Part shown: one piece after another, positions 8,024 to 16,812 of the stretch
Position numbering within the stretch: position 1 is the stretch's first letter
Layout of the letters: every line of letters begins with the position of its first letter
NCBI GenBank assembly: GCA_026391655.1
Contig: JAPLDR010000076.1
Location: 7,820 to 47,184 of the forward strand
Direction of reading: 5' to 3'
DNA: 39,365 nt
Origin: Bacteroidia bacterium
GTDB taxonomy: Bacteria > Bacteroidota > Bacteroidia > Bacteroidales > Prolixibacteraceae
Program-made: the position numbers and the translations under genes
The notes under the pieces: model-generated
Databases searched by the model: none
What the model was told of the DNA's origin: nothing
Seen by the model: the letters and a program-made list of their open reading frames with translations, nothing else

Positions 8024-10957
8024 ATGCTATTCTCATGCCATTCTTATTATAGTCTGCGCTACGGGACGATGAATCCCGAAACGTTGTTGCAGGAAGCGGT
8101 CAAAAACCACCTTCCCGTGGTCGTGATGGCCGATATCAACAACACTTCTGGCGTGATGGATTTTGTGAAAGAGGCACAAAAACAGGGTATTAAGCCAATT
8201 GCCGGGATCGATTTCCGGAATGGCGACCGTCATCTCTACACCGGAATTGCCCGGAACAATGAAGGTTTCCGCGAATTGAACGAATTTCTGAGCCTCCATC
8301 TGATGAAGAAAAGGGCGTTTCCTTCCGTCCCCGACCGTTTTAATCAGGTGTATGTCATTTACCCTTTCGGGGAGAAGGATGTAAACGAACTGCACGACAA
8401 TGAATTTATCGGGGTTCAATCACAGGATATCAACCGGCTCCGCTATACCGTATTTAAAGGTTATTTTCATAAATTAATTGTTTTTCAGACTGTTACATTT
8501 TCAGGAAAACACGACTATCTGCTGCATAAACATCTGCGTGCCATCGATCACAACACATTGCTGAGTAAAATTACTCCGGAGCAGATGGGCAGCGAGTCGG
8601 ATATCTTCCGGACTTTTGATGATCTGCTCGTGGAGTTTGCCGATTTTCCGGAGATTCTTCAAACAACAAAAAAACTGCTCGACGATTGCTCTATCACATT
8701 CGATTTTGTGGCAACAAAAAATAAGAAGATTTTTACAGGAAGTCGTTACGACGATAAGTTGCTGCTTGAAAAATTGGCGCTTGATGGATGGAAATACCGC
8801 TATGGCAACGATTCTGAAGCATTGAAGCGCGTGCAGCACGAACTGGCCATCATCGACAAGTTGGGCTTTTCGGCCTATTTCCTGATCACGTGGGACATCA
8901 TCCGCTATTCGATGAGTCGCGGCTTTTATCACGTGGGGCGTGGTTCCGGAGCAAACTCTATTGTTGCTTATTGTTTGAAAATCACCGATGTGGATCCAAT
9001 TGAGCTTAATCTCTATTTTGAGCGTTTTCTTAATCCCAAACGGAGTTCGCCCCCCGATTTTGATATCGATTTTTCGTGGCGCAATCGCGACGATATTCAC
9101 GAATATATTTTTAAGCGCTATGGCAGCAAATACACGGCACTCCTTGGTGCGATGAACACCTTTCAGGGAAAATCGATCGTGCGCGAACTGGGTAAGGTGT
9201 ACGGACTTCCAAAGAGCGAAATTGATATGCTTGCCGATGATCCGGTTGTCGCGACGGAAGGAAGTGAGCTGTACCGTCAGATATTTTCCGTAGGCGCACT
9301 GATGCAGGATTTTCCCAATCTGCGCACCATTCATGCGGGTGGTGTGCTGATTTCTGAAGAACCAATTACCTGTTATACGGCACTCGATCTTCCACCGAAA
9401 GGGTTTCAGACAACCCAATGGGATATGTATGTTGCTGAAGAGATCGGTTTTGAGAAACTCGACATTCTGAGTCAGCGTGGCATCGGCCACATCAACGACA
9501 GTGTCGAAATCATTCAGCGAAACCGGAAGGTAAAGATTGATATTCACCGTGTTCAGGAGCTGAAAGATGATCCGCAGGTGAAGCATCAGCTGAAGATTGG
9601 CGAGACGGTCGGATGTTTTTACATCGAAAGTCCTGCCATGCGTGGTTTGCTGAAGAAGCTGCATTGCGATAATTATATCTCGTTGGTGGCAGCCAGTTCG
9701 ATTATCCGTCCCGGTGTTGCCAAAAGCGGGATGATGCGTGAGTATATCAATCGTTTTCACCATCCGCTAAGTTTTACCTATCTCCATCCGGTGATGAAGG
9801 AGCAGTTGGAAGAGACTTACGGGGTGATGGTTTTTCAGGAGGATGTACTCAAAGTGTGTCACCATTTTGCGGGGCTTGATCTGGCTGATGCCGATGTGTT
9901 ACGTCGGGCCATGAGCGGAAAGTTTCGTTCACGAATTGAGTTTCAGCGCATTATTGACCGTTTTTTTGAAAATTGCCGGACATTGGGCCGTCCCGATGAG
10001 ACTGCCCGTGAGGTTTGGCGACAGATCGAGAGTTTTGCCGGATACTCCTTTTCCAAAGCCCATTCAGCTTCGTACGCGGTGGAGAGTTTTCAGAGCCTTT
10101 ACCTGAAAGCCCACTACCCGCTTGAGTTTATGGTCGCCGTTATTAATAATTTTGGCGGATTCTACCGTACCTGGGTTTATGTGAACGAAGCCAGGAGATG
10201 TGGCGGACGTATTGAACTGCCCTGTGTCAATAAAAGTCTCGAAGAAACAACAATTTATGACGATCGTATTTATCTGGGATTTAATTTGGTAGCCAATCTT
10301 GAACACGATTTTCAGCATCAGTTGGTTAGCGAACGATTGCGTGGTGGCGAATTTCAAACGCTTGAAGATTTTTTACAGCGTGTTTCGATCGGAATCGAAC
10401 ATCTTGTGCTGCTGATCCGGTTGGGAGCATTGCGGTTTATCGCTAAGCCTAAAATGCAATTGTTGTGGGAAGCACATATGTTGCTGAATAAAAGTGTTAA
10501 AAATATCCCGAACCGGTTATTTGATGTGCCCTCGAAAAAATGGGAACTGCCGAGCATGGAGCAGTCACTGGTCGAAGCAGCCTACGACGAGCTTGAACTG
10601 CTCGGGTTTCCGGTTACGATGTCGTGGTTAGATTTGCTGCAAACCAGTTTCCGTGGCGAAGTTCTGGCGTGTGATCTGACCAGCCATGTCGGAAAAACGG
10701 TGCGTATGGTGGGACTTCTGGTAACGATTAAATATGTAAGCACTTCGAAGCGTGAGCTGATGCATTTCGGTAGCTTTTTGGATCATTCGGGTGAATTCTT
10801 CGAGACAGTTCACTTTCCTGTGAGCCTGAAGAATTGGCCATTTGCAGGACATGGTGTTTACCTGATTTTGGGGAAAGTAGTTTCCGAATTCGGTCATCCC
10901 TCTGTCGAGGTCGAAAAACTGGCCAAGCTACCTGTGAAAGGTGATCCGAGACGATGA
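8024..10957 (+). CDS. DNA polymerase III alpha subunit-like error-prone polymerase (DnaE2 type)
   Basis: A 977-aa C-family DNA polymerase, shorter than the housekeeping DnaE (about 1160 aa). It has an N-terminal PHP domain (about 1-200), then a catalytic core with PDFDIDF (Asp347 and Asp349) and EKLDIL (Asp480), so polymerisation should work. Helix-hairpin-helix and OB-fold regions occupy the C-terminus (VRMVGLLVTIKYVSTSKREL). The PHP metal site looks degenerate: the usual HxHS is SCHS, and the usual TDH is ADI, so proofreading by PHP is unlikely. The start at 8024 is the only ATG after an in-frame stop at 7955. It follows dinB by 283 bases and forms a mutagenesis cassette with it and the upstream repressor. 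It is probably a damage-induced partner of DinB, not the replicative subunit. Confidence 0.9.
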   Translation: MLFSCHSYYSLRYGTMNPETLLQEAVKNHLPVVVMADINNTSGVMDFVKEAQKQGIKPIAGIDFRNGDRHLYTGIARNNEGFRELNEFLSLHLMKKRAFPSVPDRFNQVYVIYPFGEKDVNELHDNEFIGVQSQDINRLRYTVFKGYFHKLIVFQTVTFSGKHDYLLHKHLRAIDHNTLLSKITPEQMGSESDIFRTFDDLLVEFADFPEILQTTKKLLDDCSITFDFVATKNKKIFTGSRYDDKLLLEKLALDGWKYRYGNDSEALKRVQHELAIIDKLGFSAYFLITWDIIRYSMSRGFYHVGRGSGANSIVAYCLKITDVDPIELNLYFERFLNPKRSSPPDFDIDFSWRNRDDIHEYIFKRYGSKYTALLGAMNTFQGKSIVRELGKVYGLPKSEIDMLADDPVVATEGSELYRQIFSVGALMQDFPNLRTIHAGGVLISEEPITCYTALDLPPKGFQTTQWDMYVAEEIGFEKLDILSQRGIGHINDSVEIIQRNRKVKIDIHRVQELKDDPQVKHQLKIGETVGCFYIESPAMRGLLKKLHCDNYISLVAASSIIRPGVAKSGMMREYINRFHHPLSFTYLHPVMKEQLEETYGVMVFQEDVLKVCHHFAGLDLADADVLRRAMSGKFRSRIEFQRIIDRFFENCRTLGRPDETAREVWRQIESFAGYSFSKAHSASYAVESFQSLYLKAHYPLEFMVAVINNFGGFYRTWVYVNEARRCGGRIELPCVNKSLEETTIYDDRIYLGFNLVANLEHDFQHQLVSERLRGGEFQTLEDFLQRVSIGIEHLVLLIRLGALRFIAKPKMQLLWEAHMLLNKSVKNIPNRLFDVPSKKWELPSMEQSLVEAAYDELELLGFPVTMSWLDLLQTSFRGEVLACDLTSHVGKTVRMVGLLVTIKYVSTSKRELMHFGSFLDHSGEFFETVHFPVSLKNWPFAGHGVYLILGKVVSEFGHPSVEVEKLAKLPVKGDPRR

Positions 10958-11036
10958 AAAGAGAATTAATTGAGTGATTCTTTGTCTGGTCATACCTGCG
11001 TTACATTTCTGCTAAAAAGAATATTGAGTTCGAAAA

Positions 11037-11067
11037 TTGAGTATCTTTTATGAAATTGTTATCTTTG
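11037..11067 (+). promoter_or_regulatory. Promoter of the DUF4160-DUF2442 unit
   Basis: TTG (11037-11039), a 20-base spacer and TATCTTTG (11060-11067) fit the Bacteroidota consensus exactly. The first start codon is 17 bases beyond. This is the best promoter match in the window. Confidence 0.75.
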
Positions 11068-11083
11068 TGGAAAAGGTGAACTT

Positions 11084-11385
11084 ATGCCAAAACTCTATGA
11101 CTACTTTGGATTAGTTTTTCTGTTCTATTCTCAAGAACATGACCAATTCATGTTCACGGTAAGTACCAGGGGAAAGAGAGTAAAGCAGAAATAATTTTTG
11201 TCAATGGAAAGTTCAAAGAAATTGTAATTAAAGATGTACAAGGCAAAGAACCTCTTGATATTCAGAATTTGAAAAAGTTCAAAAAAGTAATAGAGCTATA
11301 CAGAGATGATATTGTAAGAAAATGGATCGATTTTTTTGTTTATAATATTGAGTTTGCACCTGAAAAAATAACAAAAAAACTTTGA
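11084..11385 (+). pseudogene. DUF4160 protein gene with a one-base frameshift
   Basis: Translation from ATG 11084 gives MPKLYDYFGLVFLFYSQEHD and then leaves the family. Shifting frame at about 11141-11145 restores PIHVHGKYQGKESKAEIIFV and continues to LKKFKKVIELYRDDIVRKWI and the stop at 11383-11385. The conserved H-x-PIHVHG motif is split exactly at the break. The frame needs one more base in the short C run (gacc where gaccc would read through). Joined, the product is about 100 aa, the normal size. A strong promoter and the immediately following DUF2442 gene argue for an operon. The break could be a real mutation or a sequencing error. Confidence 0.8.
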
Positions 11386-11389
11386 AACT

Positions 11390-11632
11390 ATGGTAATATC
11401 GATAACGAATGCAGAATATATTCGAGGCTATGAAATCAAATTTTCATTTTCCGATGGAGTTGAAAAAATTATTGATTTTAATGATTTTCTTAAAAATGCG
11501 AAGAATCCAATGACTACAAAATATCTTGATAAGCAATTGTTTGAAAATTTCACTATTGAATATGGAGATATAATTTGGAATGATTATGAAATGTGTTTCC
11601 CAATTTGGAATTTACATGAAGGGAAAATATAA
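11390..11632 (+). CDS. DUF2442 domain protein
   Basis: An 80-aa protein with the DUF2442 pattern: ITNAEYIRGYEIKFSFSDGV, then IIDFNDFL, and a C-terminal GDIIWNDYEMCFPIWNLHEG. Its start lies 4 bases after the DUF4160 stop, and both share one promoter. From memory, DUF4160 and DUF2442 genes are frequent neighbours in bacteria and have been discussed as toxin-antitoxin-like pairs; no biochemical role is known to me. If that is right, loss of the DUF4160 frame would leave the partner alone. Confidence 0.82.
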   Translation: MVISITNAEYIRGYEIKFSFSDGVEKIIDFNDFLKNAKNPMTTKYLDKQLFENFTIEYGDIIWNDYEMCFPIWNLHEGKI

Positions 11633-11772
11633 ATGAGGCTTAATAAATAAGAACTCGTGTAGTCTAAAATGACCAGCCTCTAAAGTTATGTTTCTTACTT
11701 CTTTTAATTTATTGATATTTTGCTTTTTCTATACCAATTTGAATCTTGATTCATTACGAAGGGTCAATTTGC

Positions 11773-11904
11773 GGCGCATACAGCAGTATTGTTTCAAGTG
11801 ATCTTCGCGGATGCGCCTAAGTCCATTGTTACATAGTTTACCCCGGGTTACGCTCTCTTTAATCGCTCACCCGGGGTTATTGATATTCGACACCTTCAGT
11901 GTCG
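11773..11904 (+). repeat. Multi-hairpin intergenic repeat element, copy 2
   Basis: Three inverted repeats occur in a row: GGCGCAT/ATGCGCC (11773-11817), ACCCCGGGT/ACCCGGGGT (11840-11877) and CGACAC/GTGTCG (11888-11904). The block ACCCGGGGTTATTGATATTC is, from memory, a common repeated sequence in Bacteroidota genomes. The remaining sequence of the 11633-12035 gap holds no gene that I can see. The element could fold in RNA and act as a terminator or stabiliser for either flanking unit. Confidence 0.7.
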
Positions 11905-12035
11905 TGCATTTGTATTTTTGTTATGCTTGTTTTTTTAAAATTCCGGAGTGAATCGACTCGCTATGTCTCTCTCCTGAAAAAGATTACAGATCTTGTTGAA
12001 TCAGCAGCTGGTTGTCCGTAGCCAGACTCAGGTCA

Positions 12036-13067
12036 CTATTTCGCAATCTTTCTTACTCTTACCGCAAAAGCTTCTGCCGGGTTTTTTACAATCATCTGGT
12101 CAAGCTCTTCCCGGGTAAATCCTTCACTCAATAAAAGCAACGAGAACGAACTGAAAAGTTCGGTAAAGGGGCGAAATACTCCTCCATTAGGCTTCCCGGG
12201 CTGATACCAACCGGCATCGTGAGAGAGCAACATGTGGTTGAGCTGACGTGTTGCTTTTAAATTTAGTAATAATCTGTCAATCCTGACCTGAGATTCCATA
12301 TCATTTTGAATTCCATCGAAAGCGACCCATGCACCCATTTGTGCGATTATAAGGATATTTCTATTTGATGGTTCTTCCATGGCATGTGACCATATAAAAG
12401 CCGAAGGATCGATACCATACTTTTTTAGAATTACAAGCTGATCCAGTGCCGCCTGTGCAGGGCCAGTATACGACATAATCGTTAGTCCCGTCTCCAAATG
12501 GGTAAGACACGCCGCTGCAACCAGTTTTTTGTCGGTTTCTGACAATTTAATTTTATTAAGCCCGATTTTTATAAAACCAGGTTTAATTCCAGTGTTTCCA
12601 ATACCATTTTTTGCTTCATCAATCCAGACTGCGGATATCTCTTCTGCGCTCATATCTTTGAATTCTTTTGGCAGATGTCTTTCATCATCACTAGCATACC
12701 AACCTGTATTTGTGAGAATATTAATTCCTGTTTTGCGTGACAATTCAGCCAGTAATTGCGGATCGCGACCCATAAATTCCGGAGTACCATCTACAAAAGT
12801 TCTGACCTTGTATTGCTTAAGCTCTTCGAAATAAGGCAATACCCTCGCGATTACAGAATCTCTATCATAATGGTTAATGCCAACAGAATCAATCGATGCA
12901 AAATCAACCAGCACATGTTCGTTCGGAAGTGTCACCCCCATCCTGGAAACCGGTATCTCGCCAGTAACTGTAACTGCCTTTAAATCATTATTTTGGCAGG
13001 AAGATATTGATAATATGGCAACCAGAAGCAATAATCCAATCGCTGTGTTAATCAGTGAAGATGTCAT
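12036..13067 (-). CDS. Phosphotriesterase-family lipoprotein with altered metal site
   Basis: A 343-aa protein of the PTE amidohydrolase family (lactonases and organophosphate hydrolases). A lipobox (ISSC, Cys24) predicts anchoring to a membrane facing the periplasm or surface. Family landmarks are clear: GFIKIGL with the carbamylated Lys167, WSHAMEEPS (His228), LLSHDAGWYQPG (Asp284) and NPAEAFAVRVRK. Two of the six usual metal ligands are changed. The HxH motif reads LPNEHVLVD (Asn49 for His; His51 kept), and the usual SHTG reads SYTG (Tyr200 for His). The protein may bind one metal, act on another substrate, or be a binding protein. It diverges from the susC/susD pair, which suggests work on the same nutrient. 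Confidence 0.82.
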   Translation of the reverse strand: MTSSLINTAIGLLLLVAILSISSCQNNDLKAVTVTGEIPVSRMGVTLPNEHVLVDFASIDSVGINHYDRDSVIARVLPYFEELKQYKVRTFVDGTPEFMGRDPQLLAELSRKTGINILTNTGWYASDDERHLPKEFKDMSAEEISAVWIDEAKNGIGNTGIKPGFIKIGLNKIKLSETDKKLVAAACLTHLETGLTIMSYTGPAQAALDQLVILKKYGIDPSAFIWSHAMEEPSNRNILIIAQMGAWVAFDGIQNDMESQVRIDRLLLNLKATRQLNHMLLSHDAGWYQPGKPNGGVFRPFTELFSSFSLLLLSEGFTREELDQMIVKNPAEAFAVRVRKIAK

Positions 13068-13623
13068 CAGTGTTAGTTTTAAATTTGTTTCGCGAAGATA
13101 ATAAGATTATTTACCAGGTCTAAAAATGTTTTAAACTATGAGTTTTTATTTTGTTATGGCAAAATTTAAGATTTGTTGGCAAAAATTATTTCAATAAAAA
13201 TACAACCTTTTTTGTCTATTGTTGTTTGGCAATAAATAACTTAGTATGTATTTTGCATTCACTACTACTTAATAATGTTAAAAAAATGTTAAAAAAAGTG
13301 ACAAATATTTTTGGAATTGATATTATTTTTTCTTAAAATTGCATTAACCAAACACCAAAACAAAGTTTCCAATTTTATAAATATTTTTTTCTTGTGACCT
13401 TAGGGTTTTCCAGGAGATAATGTTATTCGTTCGTTTTAGAAATAATATTATAAAATAGTTTAAAATAATTTAAATATGTTTAATCAGAATTAAATATATC
13501 TTTAAAAACCAGCAAATATTTAACTGTTTATGATTAATTAAGTCGTTTTATCAAATTAATAGTCAAACAATCAATTACGCGTTCTTATCTATTTTATTTA
13601 CTAATCTTAAAGTTTATGTATTT
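13068..13623. other. AT-rich divergent regulatory region before susC
   Basis: This 556-base gap holds no gene. A motif close to TTGGCAAAAATTA occurs three times: TGGC starts at 13157, 13177 and 13227, each followed by an A/T-rich stretch. ATGTTAAAAAA is repeated in tandem near 13274-13297. No full TTG/TAnnTTTG promoter was found. A long AT-rich leader is common upstream of regulated susC genes. Confidence 0.4.
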
Positions 13624-16600
13624 ATGAAACAAAAAAATCTGATTTTTCTGCCTAAAGGTAATTGGACCAGGATGTTGCTATCTTTGGTTCTTCTTATGGT
13701 ATTGATGACCGGGATGGCTTTTGCGCAGCAGAAGACTTTAACCGGGAAAGTAACTGACGAGAGTGGAGCTTCTATTCCCGGAGTTTCAGTGTTAGTAAAA
13801 GGAACTACAACGGGAACTGTTACCGACATCGATGGGAAGTACAGTTTAAATGTACCTTCAAAGGCTGAAACACTGAGTTTTGGATTTGTTGGGATGATCT
13901 CGCAGGATCTGCTGATCGGAGACAAAACTGTGATCAATGTTACACTGAAACTTGAAGTGGTTGGAGTCGATGAAGTAGTAGTTGTTGGTTATGGTACTCG
14001 TAAGAAAGAGGAATTAACCGGCTCTATTTCAACTGTTTCTGACAAACAGCTGAAGACTTCAACAGCACCGAGTGTGGTAAGTCGTATGCAGGGACAGGTT
14101 TCCGGGATAAATGTAACCTCCAGTAATGTTCCAGGTGGTGAGGCAACCATTCGTATCCATGGTATTGGCACAGTTAACAATCCAAATCCTTTGTATGTGA
14201 TTGACGGTGTACCTGTGGGCCCGGGTAACAATGTTAACCCTAACGATGTTGAATCGATTTCTGTTTTGAAGGATGCTTCTTCGGCTGCTATTTATGGTAG
14301 CAGGGGTGCTAATGGTGTAATTTTGATTACGACCAAACACGGACGCGAAAATCAGGAACCAAATATAACCTTGTCAATCCGGACAGGTTTTTCGCAAGCT
14401 TCTAACCAGTACAACATGTTGAATACGGCTGAATATGGTCAGGCAGTTTGGTTGCAGGCGAAAAATCTAGGTAATGCACCCAATTCTCAACAATATGGCA
14501 AGGCGACATCTCCGGTAATTCCCGATTATGTGCTGCCAGCAGCTACTATGGAAGGAGATCCTTCGGCTGCCGCTGCAAAGTACAATTATCCGGATTACCA
14601 GATTTTTAAAGCCAATAAACAAGGTACAAACTGGTATGATGAAATCTATCGTACTGGTCTTGTTCAGGAATACGATCTTTCAGTTTCAGGCGGAGGAAAA
14701 AAATCGACCTACTCTATATCAGGAAATTATCTTGACGAACAAGGTTTTCTGATCTATACTGGTTTCAAAAGATACAATTTCCGCGTCAATGCTGACACCA
14801 AGTTTGGTAACTGGCTCAAAGTAGGACAATCAATCCAGGCCATTTACATCAATCAGAAAGGTGACTTCGGAAACAATGGTGAAGGTAACGCAATATCTAT
14901 GGCCTATCGTATGCAGCCAATCGTTCCCGTATATGACATCAAGGGTAATTTTGCAGGAACGCGTGCTCCTGGTACCGGGAATGCAGCCAACCCTGTTGCT
15001 CAGCTGAGTCATGCACAAAATAATGATGGGAAGTGGTTCCGTGTACTCGGCAATATTTACGGCGAAGCTACCATCATGAAAGGGTTAACTTTCAAGAGTT
15101 TGTTTGGCTACAATGTAGGTCAGTGGAATGCCAAAACGTATAATTTGCCAACCTACGAAAACGCAGAACCTAACAAAGTTGCCGGTTTGACTGTTGACTC
15201 AAACTATTCAATTTTATGGAACTGGGCAAATACAATTAATTACAATCTGACCATTAAAGATATTCATAAGATCAATGTAGTTATAGGAGCAGAAGCTGTT
15301 GAGAGCAATTATCAGTGGTTGAGTGCCGGCCGTAGTCAATACTTTTCACTGTCGCCTGATTATATGCAACTTGGCTCCGGAGAACTTAACAAAGACAACA
15401 ACGGAAACGGATCTTCATGGGCATTATTCTCTCAGTTCGGCCGTGCCAATTACGACCTTATGGGAAAATATTATCTGGAAGCAACGGCTCGTCGTGATGG
15501 TTCTTCCCGGTTTGGTGCTGCCAATCGCTATGGAATATTCCCGGCTGCTTCAGGTGCATGGGAAATCAGTAAGGAAGGATTTATGGCTAGTACAAAAAGC
15601 TGGTTAGACATGCTTAAATTGAGAGCAGGCTGGGGTAAATCTGGTAACGACCAGATCGGAGAATACAACATGTTCTCTACCTTTGGAACTAATGGTTATA
15701 CAGCTGCTTATAATTTAAATGGAACAACTGGTTCTGCTATTGCAGGATTTGAGCCATCAACAAAGGGTAACCCTGATGTAAGCTGGGAAACCACCGAAAC
15801 CCTCAATATGGGTGTTAATGCAAGTATGCTTAACAAAAAACTCACTTTAGCCGTTGACGTATGGCAAAGAAATACATCTGATATGCTTTACCGTTTGAGT
15901 GTACCTCAGGTAATGGGTCTTGCACAGCCTCCTTATGTAAACATTGGTAAGATGAAAAATACAGGTATTGATATCGAACTTGGATACCACAATACCTTAA
16001 TGGCTGGTAAATTTACTTATGCTATCAATGCAACCTGGTCGCATTACAAAAACGAAGTAGTATCACTTTCAAATAATTTAAAAGAAGTGGTCGGGTTTTC
16101 AACACGTCAGGTGGAATACACTCGCGCAACGACAGGCCAGGCATATCCGATGTTCTATGGTTTGATTGTGGATGGTATTATCAAGACTACAGCTGAAGCT
16201 TCAGCTGCTCCTAAATTTGACACCTATTCCACTGTAGGTCACTTCAAATACAAAGATCTAAATGGAGATGGATTAATTACAATGGACAAAGACCGGACTT
16301 TTATCGGCGATCCTCATCCTAAGTTTACCGGAGGTTTAAACATTGATCTTGGATATGCCAACTTCGATTTGAATATGTTCTTTTATGGAAGTTATGGCAA
16401 TGACCTGATCAACTATGTCAGCCGCTGGATTGACTATGGCCAGTTCGTTGGAGGATTAAGCGCAGATGCTCTCTACAGTTCATGGACCCCAACCAATACT
16501 GGTGCAAGATTGCCTATGCTCGATGGAGCAGCTCATTCACAGGAGGCTTCCACCGCCTTTATCGAAGACGGATCTTATCTGAGAATGAAGACGATGAGAT

Positions 16601-16806
16601 TAGGTTATACAATTCCTCAAAGTGTTCTTGATAAGGTAAAGATTAAATCCTTGCGTTTGTATTTACAGGCAACTAACTTGTTCACGATTACCAAGTACAA
16701 GGGTCTCGATCCGGAACTTGATTCATCAGGTATGACTATGGGATTTGACCAGGGATCATGGCCAACGGCGCGTCAGATTACATTTGGTTTAACCCTTGGT
16801 CTGTAA
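13624..16806 (+). CDS. SusC/RagA-family TonB-linked outer-membrane receptor
   Basis: A 1060-aa outer-membrane channel that, with its SusD partner, imports oligosaccharides or other nutrients using TonB energy. A signal peptide ends near residue 35 (MTGMAFA/QQ). A CarboxypepD-regulatory-like domain follows (about 38-110; GKVTDESGASIPGVSVLVKG), then the plug (about 115-237) with DEVVVVGYGT, the RIHGIGTVNNPNPLYVIDG segment and IYGSRGANGVILITTK, then the 22-strand barrel ending in LTLGL. No N-terminal anti-sigma-interacting extension is seen. The susD gene begins 6 bases after the stop. The substrate is unknown. The divergent PTE-family lipoprotein is a possible partner. No ECF sigma, anti-sigma or hybrid two-component sensor lies beside it. 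Confidence 0.95.
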   Translation: MKQKNLIFLPKGNWTRMLLSLVLLMVLMTGMAFAQQKTLTGKVTDESGASIPGVSVLVKGTTTGTVTDIDGKYSLNVPSKAETLSFGFVGMISQDLLIGDKTVINVTLKLEVVGVDEVVVVGYGTRKKEELTGSISTVSDKQLKTSTAPSVVSRMQGQVSGINVTSSNVPGGEATIRIHGIGTVNNPNPLYVIDGVPVGPGNNVNPNDVESISVLKDASSAAIYGSRGANGVILITTKHGRENQEPNITLSIRTGFSQASNQYNMLNTAEYGQAVWLQAKNLGNAPNSQQYGKATSPVIPDYVLPAATMEGDPSAAAAKYNYPDYQIFKANKQGTNWYDEIYRTGLVQEYDLSVSGGGKKSTYSISGNYLDEQGFLIYTGFKRYNFRVNADTKFGNWLKVGQSIQAIYINQKGDFGNNGEGNAISMAYRMQPIVPVYDIKGNFAGTRAPGTGNAANPVAQLSHAQNNDGKWFRVLGNIYGEATIMKGLTFKSLFGYNVGQWNAKTYNLPTYENAEPNKVAGLTVDSNYSILWNWANTINYNLTIKDIHKINVVIGAEAVESNYQWLSAGRSQYFSLSPDYMQLGSGELNKDNNGNGSSWALFSQFGRANYDLMGKYYLEATARRDGSSRFGAANRYGIFPAASGAWEISKEGFMASTKSWLDMLKLRAGWGKSGNDQIGEYNMFSTFGTNGYTAAYNLNGTTGSAIAGFEPSTKGNPDVSWETTETLNMGVNASMLNKKLTLAVDVWQRNTSDMLYRLSVPQVMGLAQPPYVNIGKMKNTGIDIELGYHNTLMAGKFTYAINATWSHYKNEVVSLSNNLKEVVGFSTRQVEYTRATTGQAYPMFYGLIVDGIIKTTAEASAAPKFDTYSTVGHFKYKDLNGDGLITMDKDRTFIGDPHPKFTGGLNIDLGYANFDLNMFFYGSYGNDLINYVSRWIDYGQFVGGLSADALYSSWTPTNTGARLPMLDGAAHSQEASTAFIEDGSYLRMKTMRLGYTIPQSVLDKVKIKSLRLYLQATNLFTITKYKGLDPELDSSGMTMGFDQGSWPTARQITFGLTLGL

Positions 16807-16812
16807 TCTATT

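Noticed and set aside
8501-9763. 420-codon open frame antisense to the DnaE-type gene
   Set aside because: It is a codon-bias shadow: the plus-strand frame is a clear C-family polymerase with catalytic motifs, and the antisense product has no recognisable pattern.
13068-13623. Riboswitch in the long susC leader
   Set aside because: The region is very AT-rich with no conserved aptamer-like core that I can recognise.
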